Positions 1 to 9,803 are shown, counted from the stretch's first letter. The stretch: DNA of 25,090 nt from DASXMX01 sp036794395 (GCA_036794395.1 DAIRGS010000077.1:1-25090), one strand, 5' to 3'. Made by a program: numbers and translations. Notes: a model not told the origin generated them from the sequence alone.

Positions 1-67
1 GTGCTGAGTGCTGAGTGCTGAGTGCTGAGTGCTGAGTGCTGGGTGCTGGGTGCTGGGTGCTGGGTGC
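1..67. repeat. 7-bp tandem repeat array (GTGCTGA/GTGCTGG), left copy
   Basis: Nine perfect 7-bp units are visible: five GTGCTGA units (1-35) followed by four GTGCTGG units (36-63), then a partial unit. The array touches the window edge, so its true left end is unknown. A second array with the same A-type to G-type transition lies at 8722-8764 in the same orientation, and the two bracket the restriction-modification operon. An open frame through the array is a by-product of the 7-mer and is not a gene. Confidence 0.95.
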
Positions 68-231
68 GGTCAATTGCCGGACGTTGCATAGCGTTGCATT
101 TCGTTGCAGGGGATGTATGGGCCGGAGGGGCGCGGCACACCTTGGCGCACCTGGATACAGACTGGCACGCTTTTCGGGGCCGGCCTTATCTGATTATTGC
201 CTTATGGGAAGGCTGGGGCAAGCCGGGGTCT

Positions 232-3200
232 TTACGCGGGCGCGCCATCCGCCGTCGACAACTCCGCCTGCTTCAAGACAAGTTGCGTGGCATCCTCCGA
301 AAGGTCCGGCGGATATCCAAACTTCGCCAACAATCTCCGCACGCTCCGCCGCAAGTCCGCCCGCACACTCTCACGTTGCGTCCAATCTAGCTTCGGCATC
401 CGCTTCACCATCTGAGATAGTTCGCGCGCCATCAGCTTCAGCGCATCCGATTTCATTACTTCTTTAGCCGACCCGTTTTCCGCAAGTGCGTCATAAAAAG
501 CCGTCTCTTCGTTGCTAAGTCCGAGCTCTTCTCCATGCCGTTTCGCTTCCCGGACCCACTTCGCCAGCTCCAGCAGCTGCGCAATCATCTCGGCGGTGCT
601 GATCTGTTTGTTCGTGTAGCCAAGCATCGCCTTCTCCAGCGCTTCGCGGAATTTCTGCGCCTGCACGAGGTTCGTCCGCTCGCTGATCTTGATCTGATCT
701 GTCAGGAGCTTTCGCAGCGTCTCGAGCGCGAGGTTCTTCTGCTCCAGTGCTGATACCCGCTTCAAGAATTCGTCACTGAGGATGTCCAGCCGCGCCGCGT
801 CCAGCCCGGCCGCTGCGAAAAGATCGATCACCTCACCCGCATCTACTGCGCCGCCAATCACCTGCCGAACCGCCGCGTCGATGTCGGACGATCCGCCCGA
901 GCCGGTCGAAGGTCCCGCGTCGTCGGCGAGGCGCTTGCGGATCATCGCCGCGATGCGCTGGAAGAACGCCAGGTGCGGCGCAATCTCCCGCGTTTCCTCG
1001 CGCGGCACTGCCAGCGCGAAAGCCGTCGCCAGCCGCTTCACCATTCCGCGGAAACGTTTCCAGCCTGTCTCTTCCCCGACGGTGTGCTTCACGTCCAGTA
1101 CGTGGTCCACCGCTCCCAGATAGAACCGCAGTACGTTCGTCGGCTCCGCTTCCAGCGCCGCCGCGTAATCGAATCCGTGAAAGAAATCCCGTAACTGCTC
1201 GAACGCCGACCGCATCGCCGGGATCGCTTCGTCCTGCAGCTCTTTGATCGGCTTCTCGTCTTCGCCCGTCGCGTTGGCGTACGTCTTGAGCGCATCGGCC
1301 AGCGGATCGGCCAGACCGATCATATCCACAATCAACCCGCCCGGCTTCTCGCCGTACACGCGGTTCACCCGCGCGATCGCCTGCATCAGGTTGTGACCGG
1401 CCAGCGGCTTGTCCACATACATCGTGTGCGCGCACGGCACGTCAAATCCCGTCAACCACATGTCCACCACGATCGCCAGGCGGAAGTCATCCGCCGGGTC
1501 CTTGAATCGGTCCGCCAGGGCCTTGCGCCTCGATTTGCTTCGCCCGTGAACGCTCAGGGGTGCAACACGTTTTTCGTAGGCCTCCTCCGACTCCTTCTCC
1601 CGCCTCGGCGGAAGGGCCTCGTTCATGATCACCTTCATCACGCCCTTGTCGTCGTCGTCAGAAACCCAATCCGGGCGGAGTTTCGCAATCTCATCATGCA
1701 ACCGCGCGGCAATGTCGCGGCTCATCGTCACCACCATCGCCTTGCCTTCCATCGCGCCGCGCCGCTGCTCCCAGTGCTCCACGATGAACTTCGCGACCCG
1801 CTCCAACCGCTCAGGTGCGCCGTAAAGCTGCTCGGCGTCGATCCGAACGTTCTCCGGCACCTCCTCGCCGTTCTCGTCCGCCTTCGCGGCCTCGGCGATC
1901 TTACGCTCCGCCTCCTTCGCGCCGGCTTCGTCGATTGTGAGCTTCACGATCCGCGGCTCGTAGTACAGCGGTACCGTCGCACCGTCCGCCACCGCCTGCC
2001 GAATGTCGTACACATCCGCGTACTCGCCGAAGACCGCCTTCGTCGTCGTGTCGCTGTGAATGAGCGGCGTCCCGGTAAAACCAACGAACGTCGCATTCGG
2101 CAGCGCATCCCGCATCCACTTCGCGCCGCCATCGACAAATCCGTACTGGCTGCGGTGCGCTTCGTCCGCCATCACCACGATGTTCGCGCGTTTGCTGATC
2201 GCCCGCTTCTCCGGGTCCTTCTCTAAACTCTCGGTAAACTTGTGAATCGTTGTAAAGACCACCCCGCCCGAGGCGCGGTCCAGCAGGTTCTTCAAATGCT
2301 CACGGCTGTCGGCCTGCACGGGATCCTGCCGCAGCAATCCCCGGCCCATCGCGAAGGTGTCGAAGAGCTGGTCGTCCAGGTCGTTGCGGTCGGTCACGAT
2401 CACCAGCGTCGGGTTGGCCATCTCCGCCGCCCGCACCAGCGTGCCGGCCAGCATCAGCATCGTCAGGCTCTTGCCCGATCCCTGCGTGTGCCACACCACG
2501 CCGCCTTTCCCTTTTTCCCCCTCTCCCGGTAATCCGGGAGAGGGTTGGGGTGAGGGTGATTTGATCGCTGCAATAACTTTCGCCCGCGTCTTGCGCACCG
2601 CGCGAAACTGGTGATACCCCGCGATCTTCTTGACGATGTTCCCGCGCTCGTCCTCCTCAAACGCCACGCATGACCGCAGGTAGTCCAGCAGCGGCTCCGG
2701 CGCGAGCAACTCGCGGATCAGCGCTTCCAGCGTCGCCTCGCCGCCGGTCGCCGGCCGCCACGGCGTAAACCGTTGCCGCCTGCTGGTGATGCTCCCCACC
2801 CGCGTCAGCAGCCCGTCGCTCGCGACTAGCAGCAGGTTCGGCACAAACAAATCCGGCGCGATTTCCTTGTACCGCCCGAACTGGTCGATCGCCATGTTCA
2901 GGTCTGCCGCGGCGTTCGCCGGGTCTTTCAGTTCGATCACCACCAGCGGCAGCCCGTTCACATACAGGATCAAATCAGGCCGGATCGCCTTCCCGCTCGG
3001 CCCTTGGATCGTGAGTTGCCGGACGACGAGAAAGTCGTTGTTGGCCGGGTTGTCCAAGTCGATCAGCCGCGCCCGCCCGCCGCGCGTCTCGCCGGTCTTG
3101 GCGTCCTTGTACTCGACCGGCACGCCATCGGTCAGCAGGCCGTGGAAGTGGCGGTTGTTCTCGATCAGTGTAGGATGAGGCGGGCGGGAGAGGGAGGCGA

Positions 3201-3393
3201 CGACCGCATCGACCGTGGCGTCAGCTAGTTGCGGGTTTAGCATTCGAAGCTGACCCTTCACTCTTGCCGTGAGGAAAACGGCAGAGGGGTTCGCACGCTC
3301 GCGGGCGCGGTTGATTCTCACCGCATCGACAACCGTTATGCCGCTCAGTCCGAACAGTTCGAAAGCCCATTGCTCAACCGACGCCTCTTGCAT
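232..3393 (-). CDS. hsdR: Type I restriction enzyme R subunit (HsdR)
   Basis: Motor and nuclease subunit of a type I restriction-modification complex; it translocates DNA with ATP and cleaves unmodified DNA. The 1053-residue protein has an N-terminal nuclease domain with D140 and the E154-L-K156 motif (PD-(D/E)xK type). The SF2 helicase core has Walker A QGSGKS at about 304-309, DEAH at 410-413, GFTGTP at about 438-443 and QAIARVNRVY at 671-680. A helical C-terminal region follows. It is the last gene of an hsdM-hsdS-unknown-hsdR operon and starts 15 bp after the preceding stop. Two oddities are in-frame repeat insertions: residues about 278-297, directly before Walker A, come from a palindromic repeat (2519-2560), and residues 827-836 (GPSTGSGGSS) come from another short repeat. 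The frame stays open through both. Whether the enzyme is active cannot be read from sequence, but every core motif is intact. Confidence 0.95.
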   Translation of the reverse strand: MQEASVEQWAFELFGLSGITVVDAVRINRARERANPSAVFLTARVKGQLRMLNPQLADATVDAVVASLSRPPHPTLIENNRHFHGLLTDGVPVEYKDAKTGETRGGRARLIDLDNPANNDFLVVRQLTIQGPSGKAIRPDLILYVNGLPLVVIELKDPANAAADLNMAIDQFGRYKEIAPDLFVPNLLLVASDGLLTRVGSITSRRQRFTPWRPATGGEATLEALIRELLAPEPLLDYLRSCVAFEEDERGNIVKKIAGYHQFRAVRKTRAKVIAAIKSPSPQPSPGLPGEGEKGKGGVVWHTQGSGKSLTMLMLAGTLVRAAEMANPTLVIVTDRNDLDDQLFDTFAMGRGLLRQDPVQADSREHLKNLLDRASGGVVFTTIHKFTESLEKDPEKRAISKRANIVVMADEAHRSQYGFVDGGAKWMRDALPNATFVGFTGTPLIHSDTTTKAVFGEYADVYDIRQAVADGATVPLYYEPRIVKLTIDEAGAKEAERKIAEAAKADENGEEVPENVRIDAEQLYGAPERLERVAKFIVEHWEQRRGAMEGKAMVVTMSRDIAARLHDEIAKLRPDWVSDDDDKGVMKVIMNEALPPRREKESEEAYEKRVAPLSVHGRSKSRRKALADRFKDPADDFRLAIVVDMWLTGFDVPCAHTMYVDKPLAGHNLMQAIARVNRVYGEKPGGLIVDMIGLADPLADALKTYANATGEDEKPIKELQDEAIPAMRSAFEQLRDFFHGFDYAAALEAEPTNVLRFYLGAVDHVLDVKHTVGEETGWKRFRGMVKRLATAFALAVPREETREIAPHLAFFQRIAAMIRKRLADDAGPSTGSGGSSDIDAAVRQVIGGAVDAGEVIDLFAAAGLDAARLDILSDEFLKRVSALEQKNLALETLRKLLTDQIKISERTNLVQAQKFREALEKAMLGYTNKQISTAEMIAQLLELAKWVREAKRHGEELGLSNEETAFYDALAENGSAKEVMKSDALKLMARELSQMVKRMPKLDWTQRESVRADLRRSVRRLLAKFGYPPDLSEDATQLVLKQAELSTADGAPA
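886..915 (-). repeat. Short dispersed repeat inserted in hsdR
   Basis: This segment encodes GPSTGSGGSS in HsdR. It resembles a small GC-rich repeat (core CCTTCGAC-GGCTC) that I recall as common within planctomycete genes and intergenic regions. A related sequence, read on the minus strand, lies near 11534-11560. The family assignment is from recall and by eye. Confidence 0.4.
2519..2560 (-). repeat. REP-like palindrome (CCCTCTCCCGG family) inside hsdR
   Basis: A perfect 11-bp inverted repeat, CCCTCTCCCGG (2519-2529) against its complement (2534-2544), has a TAAT loop and is followed by a TTGGGGTGAGGG tail. The same family is found at 14476-14516 upstream of the fuconate dehydratase gene. Here it lies in the coding sequence of hsdR and is translated as SPSPQPSPGLPGEGEKGKG without breaking the frame. 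Confidence 0.85.
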
Positions 3394-3408
3394 ACTGATC
3401 TATCCATT

Positions 3409-5172
3409 CTACTCTTTGGCGATCCGATAGACTTTCATTCCCTTTCGAACCTTCGGCTTCGATTCGTCCCAGAGGACTCCGGCAGGATCGCCGGGCTTCG
3501 CATGCTGCACGTTTTGATCGTTTACCCGTATCGACCCAACCTCCGTTTCCTCAAAGAGGATCGGAAATTCGACAGCGATTCGGTCGCCAACACGAAGTTC
3601 TTGCTCTTCGATCACCACCCCAAACTTATCCGACCACGCCTTCGCTATCGTTCCGATGTACTGGTAGTGTGCAGGTACGGGTCGAATTAAGCCGGTTCTG
3701 TAAAAGATGGCTTTCGTGGCATCCTCTGGCCATCCAAGATGCTCCTTGTTCCGCAGGATTCGAAAGAGATCCCACGTCGTCATGAGGCCTAGTTCCTGTT
3801 GCTCCGCGTTACCGACGATCTCGGATCTGTACACCACGGCGCTTCTGTCGAGCGGCGGGAGATGCCGTTGATGATTCACGATCGTCAATGGTTTAACTTC
3901 TGTATGCTTCCACTCTCTCATACGCATCGTCGCGTGCTTCAATGACTGCGTAGCCTCATCGTCTGACGGGCAGTCGTTGATTCCCTTCACGTCAATCACA
4001 AGGACGGGCCGCGTGTCATGGATCTGAATGTCCTCGCGTAGGCTGCTCTGGTTGCCTTTCTTCTTCTCTTCCTCATCAACATCGATGACGTTCTGAAATC
4101 CGAGAATCCGTAACGAACGGATGATGACTTGGGCAAGTTCGTCACCCGTGCCGCAGAGAAGCATGTACCAGTCCGCGTTATCTTTTCGCAATGTAGCGAT
4201 CTGACTCTGAAGCGCCTCTACCGCCTTCTTCGCTTGAGCTTCGACATCGTCAACCTGCCGCTCCAACTGTGTCACCGCCGGTAGCTCGTATTCGGGCCGG
4301 TGAACCCATTTCGCACTCTCGAGATGTGGGAACAGGTCGGGCCGCCAGGATGCCACAAAACGTTCGAGGAGCTCAACCATAGCGTCTGCGAGCCTAGGTA
4401 AGCGCGGTAGCAAAAGAATGAACTGCGACCGCTCTACGAATAATCGTAGACCGGCAACCGTGCTGCCGTACTTATTCTTCGCTAACGGAACCCATTTTGC
4501 CGTCTCGGTATTTGAGTATTCAAACGTGCATGTATAGCTTCCATCCGCAGAGAAGCGTTGTAGGAATGCGGAGAGGGGACCGTCGAGAAAATGCATCTCT
4601 CGTCCCGACTCGTCTTCCACGTTCGCTGCGTCAGCACCACTGAGAAATCCCCAGTTAGACAAGTGGAGGGCTTCCTTTTCGTCATAGAGATTGTGTCCGT
4701 CCCATTTTGCCACACGATAGTCGGCGGTCGCCTTCGGACTTGTGAGGACAATGCATATCCCAGCGAGACTGAAGACTTTCTCTAGTGATGCGCGAGCATA
4801 GTACATAGCCAGCGCACGCGGGGTAATCCGACCGTATGCGCAAGACTGCCAAAAGTACTGTATGTTCCGAGTGACATCAACGTTCGGAGCGTCGGTCCAG
4901 TCGGCACCGTCGAGATCTACGATCAGGATCTCCTGTTCATTCAGATCCGGAAGATCTGCGGAGCCAGTTGTGACTGTGCGGTAGCCGTCGGATCTCGGGA
5001 TGTGGTATGCCGAGCCAAAAGTGCCTTCGTCAACATTGTAGCCCGCCGCCTTCATCGATCGCACGAGGTCTGAATTGAGATCTATCGCGAGTATTCTGGG
5101 CTTGGAATACTTCGGGGATGCGGCAGGCGCTGTTGATTCGCTGTCGGTGGCTGTGAGCTTCTTGTTTGGCAT
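3409..5172 (-). CDS. Unknown multidomain protein in a type I R-M operon; putative PD-(D/E)xK nuclease with EF-Tu-like barrel
   Basis: I recognise no named family. The 587-residue protein lies between hsdS (12 bp upstream) and hsdR (15 bp downstream), with a purine-rich ribosome site (GGGAGCAGGA) right before ATG. What can be seen: a Rossmann-like start (RILAIDLNSDLV at 26-37, EILIVDL at 81-87); a charged coiled coil at about 300-332; then GTGDELAQVI (341-350), a predicted strand, E380-D381 and VIDVKG (392-397), followed by IVNHQRHLPP at 431-440. This spacing fits a restriction-endonuclease fold (D381, D394, K396). Residues about 503-585 (IGTIAKAW, LRVGDRIAV, HAKPGDPAGV, VRKGMKVYRI) resemble the EF-Tu domain-2-like barrel of translation-factor-like and U32-peptidase C-terminal domains. 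No membrane segment or signal peptide is visible. The position equals that of prrC in the E. coli prr locus. Role in defence is inference. Confidence 0.6.
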   Translation of the reverse strand: MPNKKLTATDSESTAPAASPKYSKPRILAIDLNSDLVRSMKAAGYNVDEGTFGSAYHIPRSDGYRTVTTGSADLPDLNEQEILIVDLDGADWTDAPNVDVTRNIQYFWQSCAYGRITPRALAMYYARASLEKVFSLAGICIVLTSPKATADYRVAKWDGHNLYDEKEALHLSNWGFLSGADAANVEDESGREMHFLDGPLSAFLQRFSADGSYTCTFEYSNTETAKWVPLAKNKYGSTVAGLRLFVERSQFILLLPRLPRLADAMVELLERFVASWRPDLFPHLESAKWVHRPEYELPAVTQLERQVDDVEAQAKKAVEALQSQIATLRKDNADWYMLLCGTGDELAQVIIRSLRILGFQNVIDVDEEEKKKGNQSSLREDIQIHDTRPVLVIDVKGINDCPSDDEATQSLKHATMRMREWKHTEVKPLTIVNHQRHLPPLDRSAVVYRSEIVGNAEQQELGLMTTWDLFRILRNKEHLGWPEDATKAIFYRTGLIRPVPAHYQYIGTIAKAWSDKFGVVIEEQELRVGDRIAVEFPILFEETEVGSIRVNDQNVQHAKPGDPAGVLWDESKPKVRKGMKVYRIAKE

Positions 5173-5184
5173 TCCTGCTCCCGA

Positions 5185-6568
<1,384 letters not shown>

Positions 6569-6579
<11 letters not shown>

Positions 6580-8278
6580 CGCTGACTCCTTGAAGCATCT
6601 GACGTAGAACCTGTGTTAATCGCTCTCCCTCGACCAAACATTCCTCGACCTCCGCTACCAGCCGCGGGTATTTCTCGGCGAAGGATTCCGCGTCTTCTTC
6701 GATGTCTTCCGCGCCGACGTAGCGGCCGGGCGTGAGGACGTGGCCGTGTTTGGCGATGGCTTCGATCGTGGCGGATTGGGCGAAGCCGGGGGTGGCCTTG
6801 AAGCTCCACTCGCCGTGCCCACCTTCTGAGACAGGGGCGGGGCTCCACCAGTCGGGCGCGGGTTCGCCGCGCCATTGACGGTAGGCGTAGACGATGCGGC
6901 CGATGTCGGACGTGGGGAGCGGGTCAGTGGTGCCGGGGAAATACTCGGCGTCTTCCATCCCGCTGAGCACACGCAACACGCGAGTCTGCAGCGTGCCGAG
7001 CTTGCGGGCATCGATGAACAGCGTTTCACCTTTGCGGCCGAGGGGGGGCGGGCGGTTGGGTGTACCTTTGCGGATGTTCTTGCCGGATTTATCGCGGGTA
7101 AGGAACCACAGGCAGACGGGAATGCCGGTGGTGAAGAAGAGCTGCGCGGGCATGGCGACGATGCAATCGACGAGGTCGGCCTCGACGATCTTGCGGCGAA
7201 TTTCGCCCTCGCCGCCGGTGTTACTGGAGAGCGACCCGTTGGCCATGACGAAACCGGCCACGCCGCCGCCACGGCCGTTGGGGTAGGCAAGGTGGTGGAT
7301 GAAATGCTGGATCCACGCGTAATTGGCATTGCCGACAGGCGGGTCGCCGAAGACGAAGCGCCTGTCGCCGCGCAGCAGTTGGCCCGACCAGTCGCTGACG
7401 TTGAATGGCGGATTGGCGAGGACGAAGTCGGCCTTGAGGTCCGGGTGGGCATCGCGCAGGAAGGTGTCGCCGGGCGCGGGGCCGAGGTTAGCCTCGATGC
7501 CGTGAATGGCGAGGTTCATGTGGGCGAGTCGCCAGGTGGTGGGGTTGGATTCCTGGCCGAAGATGGAGACGTCGGTCTTGTTGCCGCCGTGGGCCTCGGC
7601 AAACTTTTCGGACTGGACAAACATGCCGCCCGAGCCGCAGGCGGGATCGTAGACGCGCCCGGCGTAGGGCTCGAGCATTTCCACCAGCACGCGGACGACG
7701 GAGCGCGGCGTGTAAAACTCGCCGCCGAGCTTGCCTTCGGCAGCGGCGAATTTTCCCAGGAAGTATTCGTAAACACGGCCGAGCGTATCGCGGGCCTTGT
7801 CGCGCGAGCCTTTGAAGCCGATCTGGGCGATGAGATCGATCAGCCCCTTCATCTTGACCGGATCGATCCCGCGCCGCGCGTAATCGCGCGGGAGCTTGGA
7901 TTTAAGATTGGGGTTGTCACGCTCGACCGCGAGGATGGCATCGTCGATGAGCGTCGCGATATCCGCGCGGGTCGCTTGATTTTGCAGATTGGGCCAACGC
8001 GATTCCGGCGGCACCCAGAAAACGCGCTCAGCGGTGTATTCATCGCGGCTTTCCAGCAGAGCTTCGAGTTGCTTGCCCGAAATGCCATCCGCTCCCAACT
8101 CGGTTTTCAACTGCTCCCGCCGTGACTCGAATGAATCCGAGATGTATTTCAGGAAGAGCAACCCCAGCACAACGTGCTTGTACTCCGCCGCATCAACCTG
8201 GCCGCGAAGCGCATCAGCACTTTTCCAAAGCACATCCGCGTAGGCCAAATCCGATTCCTGCGCCCGATCCTCCGCCAT
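6569..8278 (-). CDS. hsdM: Type I restriction-modification N6-adenine methyltransferase (HsdM)
   Basis: Modification subunit that transfers methyl from S-adenosylmethionine to adenine in the recognition site. The 569-residue protein has an N-terminal HsdM helical domain (about 10-160). The GGEFYTPRSVV segment precedes motif I, DPACGSGGMF (211-220), and motif IV, NPPF (289-292), completes the adenine methylase signature. It is the first gene of the operon. A GAGGAA ribosome site precedes the chosen ATG. The 3' end overlaps hsdS by 11 bp. No promoter could be picked out confidently upstream of 8278. Confidence 0.95.
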
Positions 8279-8464
8279 CCAGGTTCCTCAATTCTAATTT
8301 TGAGTCAGATCGATCAGTTGTACCGCCCGAATCCCCACCCGCCAAATCGCCCCCCTCCGCCGAATGATCCCCTGGGCGGCGTTCGCACCAACCCGCGCAG
8401 AACCATCTGCCGACTTCACGAAGGTGAGTTTCGTGTTGGGGCGCAGGGTGATTGAAACACTGGC

Positions 8465-8697
8465 GGCACGGGTTGCAAACCCGTGTCACCTGGGGGGCGG
8501 TTGGGGGAGGATTTGTGTGGGTCTGACTGCGGAGGCACATGATGAAGATCACACGGCGAAAGTTTCTGGCGAAAACGGGAGTGGGGGCATCGGCGGCGGG
8601 GGTGTTTTCGATTGTGCCGCGGCACGTGCTTGGGGGGGCGGCGTTTGTGGCGCCGAGTGAGAGGGTGAATATTGCGATCGTGGGGGCTGGGGGGACG
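8465..8697 (+). repeat. Direct duplication, truncated copy (oxidoreductase 5' region)
   Basis: This stretch matches 11808-12040 base for base with scattered substitutions. The distance from the shared GGCACGGGTT palindrome to the ATGAAGATC start is 77 bp in both copies. The duplication includes the palindrome, the leader and the coding sequence for the Tat signal and the first NAD-binding strand. Confidence 0.9.
8467..8485. repeat. Palindromic repeat CACGGGTT-gca-AACCCGTG
   Basis: A perfect 8-bp inverted repeat with a 3-nt loop. The same design occurs at 11810-11828, 16139-16157 and 24966-24984 with compensating base changes in the stem, always outside the likely genes. Confidence 0.85.
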
Positions 8698-8721
8698 GAG
8701 GGCAAGCCGGGGGAATGTTGA
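8539..8721 (+). pseudogene. Truncated 5' copy of a Tat-signal Gfo/Idh/MocA oxidoreductase gene
   Basis: The 60 codons encode a Tat leader (TRRKFLAKTG) followed by VNIAIVGAGG, nearly identical to residues 1-50 of the intact oxidoreductase at 11885. Similarity stops after about GAGGTEG, and the frame ends where the 7-bp tandem array begins. The rest of the enzyme is missing, so no catalytic domain remains. It is most simply a duplication remnant. If translated it would be a short exported peptide. The ribosome site (GGAGG before the start) is preserved. Confidence 0.85.
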
Positions 8722-8764
8722 GTGCTGAGTGCTGAGTGCTGGGTGCTGGGTGCTGGGTGCTGGG
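8722..8764. repeat. 7-bp tandem repeat array (GTGCTGA/GTGCTGG), right copy
   Basis: Two GTGCTGA units (8722-8735) are followed by four GTGCTGG units (8736-8763), in the same order and orientation as the array at 1-67. The array sits exactly between two gene fragments: the truncated oxidoreductase copy on its left and a 3' fragment of a small gene on its right. Confidence 0.93.
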
Positions 8765-8766
8765 CG

Positions 8767-8823
8767 GTTCCGGTCGAACTGGTGTCGAAAGTCCAGAAGC
8801 TGATCGGGCGAAAAGTGGGTTGA
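8767..8823 (+). pseudogene. 3' fragment of a small antitoxin-like gene
   Basis: Read in frame, these 19 codons give VPVELVSKVQKLIGRKVG and stop. This matches the last 18 residues of the 71-residue protein at 10078-10293 (VPIELVPKVQKLIAKKVG). The 5' part is absent and its place is taken by the 7-bp array. It is too short to be functional and is read here as debris of a paralogous gene. Confidence 0.8.
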
Positions 8824-8850
8824 ATCACGGATTTACTCGCCGTCGTCGTA

Positions 8851-9330
8851 TTGGATCCGACAACGCAGAGGGCGTGGCTTCACTTGCTGGGAGAATCGAA
8901 CGTGGCTCGATGGCGGGCAGCTGCGATTGAACGAATTCCGGAACTGCGCGAGGTGATTGCGAGCGCAGAGAATATCTTTGCGCTCTGGATCGATTTGTCG
9001 ATGGGATTTGCACGCGCGTATCAGCGCAAGTCCTACGACAAAGCACTGGTCGCAAAGATCTACTCATTTGCCGACTGGTGCATTCAAGCGCCGCGCGGCT
9101 GTCTTGCGGAACGTGATCCTTTGACGGCGGTGACCGTTTGCTTCTACGAAGACATTCCCACGATCCCAGCTGCCCGGCAGGACATGCCGCGATGGTTTAC
9201 TTATGAGGAAGTTGCCGAGAACAGGGCGGTTTTTTCTTACCTGATTGGGGATGCGGAGTACGATAAGTTGGTCCAATACATGACGGCAAACCGGCGCCGG
9301 TATGAGCCGCGTGATCGGCCGGCGACATGA
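8851..9330 (+). CDS. Hypothetical protein, 159 residues
   Basis: Not firmly recognised. The protein is soluble-looking and largely helical, with a W-rich N-terminal half and a conserved-looking segment CFYEDIPTIPAARQDMPRWF (about 98-117). That segment recalls small uncharacterised planctomycete/actinobacterial proteins (DUF7674-like, from recall and weak). An in-frame stop at 8821 leaves TTG at 8851 as the only start before the conserved part, and no clear ribosome site precedes it. The original 5' end may therefore have been lost when the adjacent array and gene fragment were formed. It lies upstream of the hicBA pair on the same strand. Confidence 0.55.
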   Translation: MDPTTQRAWLHLLGESNVARWRAAAIERIPELREVIASAENIFALWIDLSMGFARAYQRKSYDKALVAKIYSFADWCIQAPRGCLAERDPLTAVTVCFYEDIPTIPAARQDMPRWFTYEEVAENRAVFSYLIGDAEYDKLVQYMTANRRRYEPRDRPAT

Positions 9331-9399
9331 CGCCGTTCCTGGCAACGCTGTGAGGGCGTGAATCCACACAACCGTTTGGTTTTGCGGTATTATTTTGAC

Positions 9400-9615
9400 A
9401 TGCGTAACGAATTCATGGCCATCATCGAGCAGGACGAAGGCTGGTATGTGGCGTATTCGCCGGAAGTACCGGGCGCGAACGGGCAAGGGCGAACGAAGGA
9501 CGAAGCAACAGAGAGCCTTCGGGCCGCGATTGAGTTAATCCTTCTGGATCGGAGGGAGGACGGGTTACGGGGCGCCCCCGCTTCGGCGATTCGCGAGACG
9601 GTGACGGTCGGATGA
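9400..9615 (+). CDS. hicB: HicB-family antitoxin
   Basis: Antitoxin of a HicBA type II module, expected to bind and inhibit HicA and to repress the operon. The 71-residue protein has the HicB partial RNase-H-like fold signature: a short strand MAIIEQDEGWYVAYSPEVPG, a turn with GQGRTKDEA, then a helix (ESLRAAIELIL). The start at 9400 (MRNEF) is preferred because the frame upstream has no family-like sequence; 9415 is an alternative. It overlaps hicA by ATGA. No DNA-binding domain is visible beyond the core fold, so this is the short form of HicB. Confidence 0.88.
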   Translation: MRNEFMAIIEQDEGWYVAYSPEVPGANGQGRTKDEATESLRAAIELILLDRREDGLRGAPASAIRETVTVG

Positions 9616-9803
9616 AGACCGGCGCGCTACTGAGACACCTTCGCCGTCATGGCTGCGTCTTGAAACGGGAGGGTGGCAGCCATGCTCTCTGGACGAATCC
9701 GGCGACCGGGCAGGTTGAAGCTGTGCCGCGGCACACGGAAATTCCCAACGTTCTGGCCCGCAAGATTTGCCGTGGGCTGTCGGTGCCGGAAGTCGGCCGA
9801 TAG
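9612..9803 (+). CDS. hicA: HicA-family mRNA interferase toxin
   Basis: Small double-stranded-RNA-binding-fold toxin that cleaves mRNA. The 63-residue protein has the full family pattern: an N-terminal helix (LLRHLRRHGC), KREGGSHALW with the catalytic His at position 24, and the C-terminal AVPRHTEIPNVLARKICRGL. The start codon overlaps the hicB stop (ATGA), so toxin and antitoxin are translationally coupled. The antitoxin-first order fits the B-A arrangement. The module appears intact and lies 1 kb from the R-M island. Confidence 0.92.
   Translation: MKTGALLRHLRRHGCVLKREGGSHALWTNPATGQVEAVPRHTEIPNVLARKICRGLSVPEVGR

Noticed and set aside
1..467. Short plus-strand open frames at the window start (MLGAGCWVLGA type)
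   Set aside because: They are produced by translating the 7-bp array and then the antisense of the hsdR 3' end. They are not genes.
1393..2226. Long plus-strand open frame (277 codons) opposite hsdR
   Set aside because: Its composition is arginine/histidine/leucine-rich and shows no domain. The minus strand here encodes the conserved helicase core of HsdR.
6875..8125. 416-codon plus-strand open frame opposite hsdM
   Set aside because: It is the reverse-strand shadow of a high-GC gene. The minus-strand frame has the DPACGSGG and NPPF methylase motifs.
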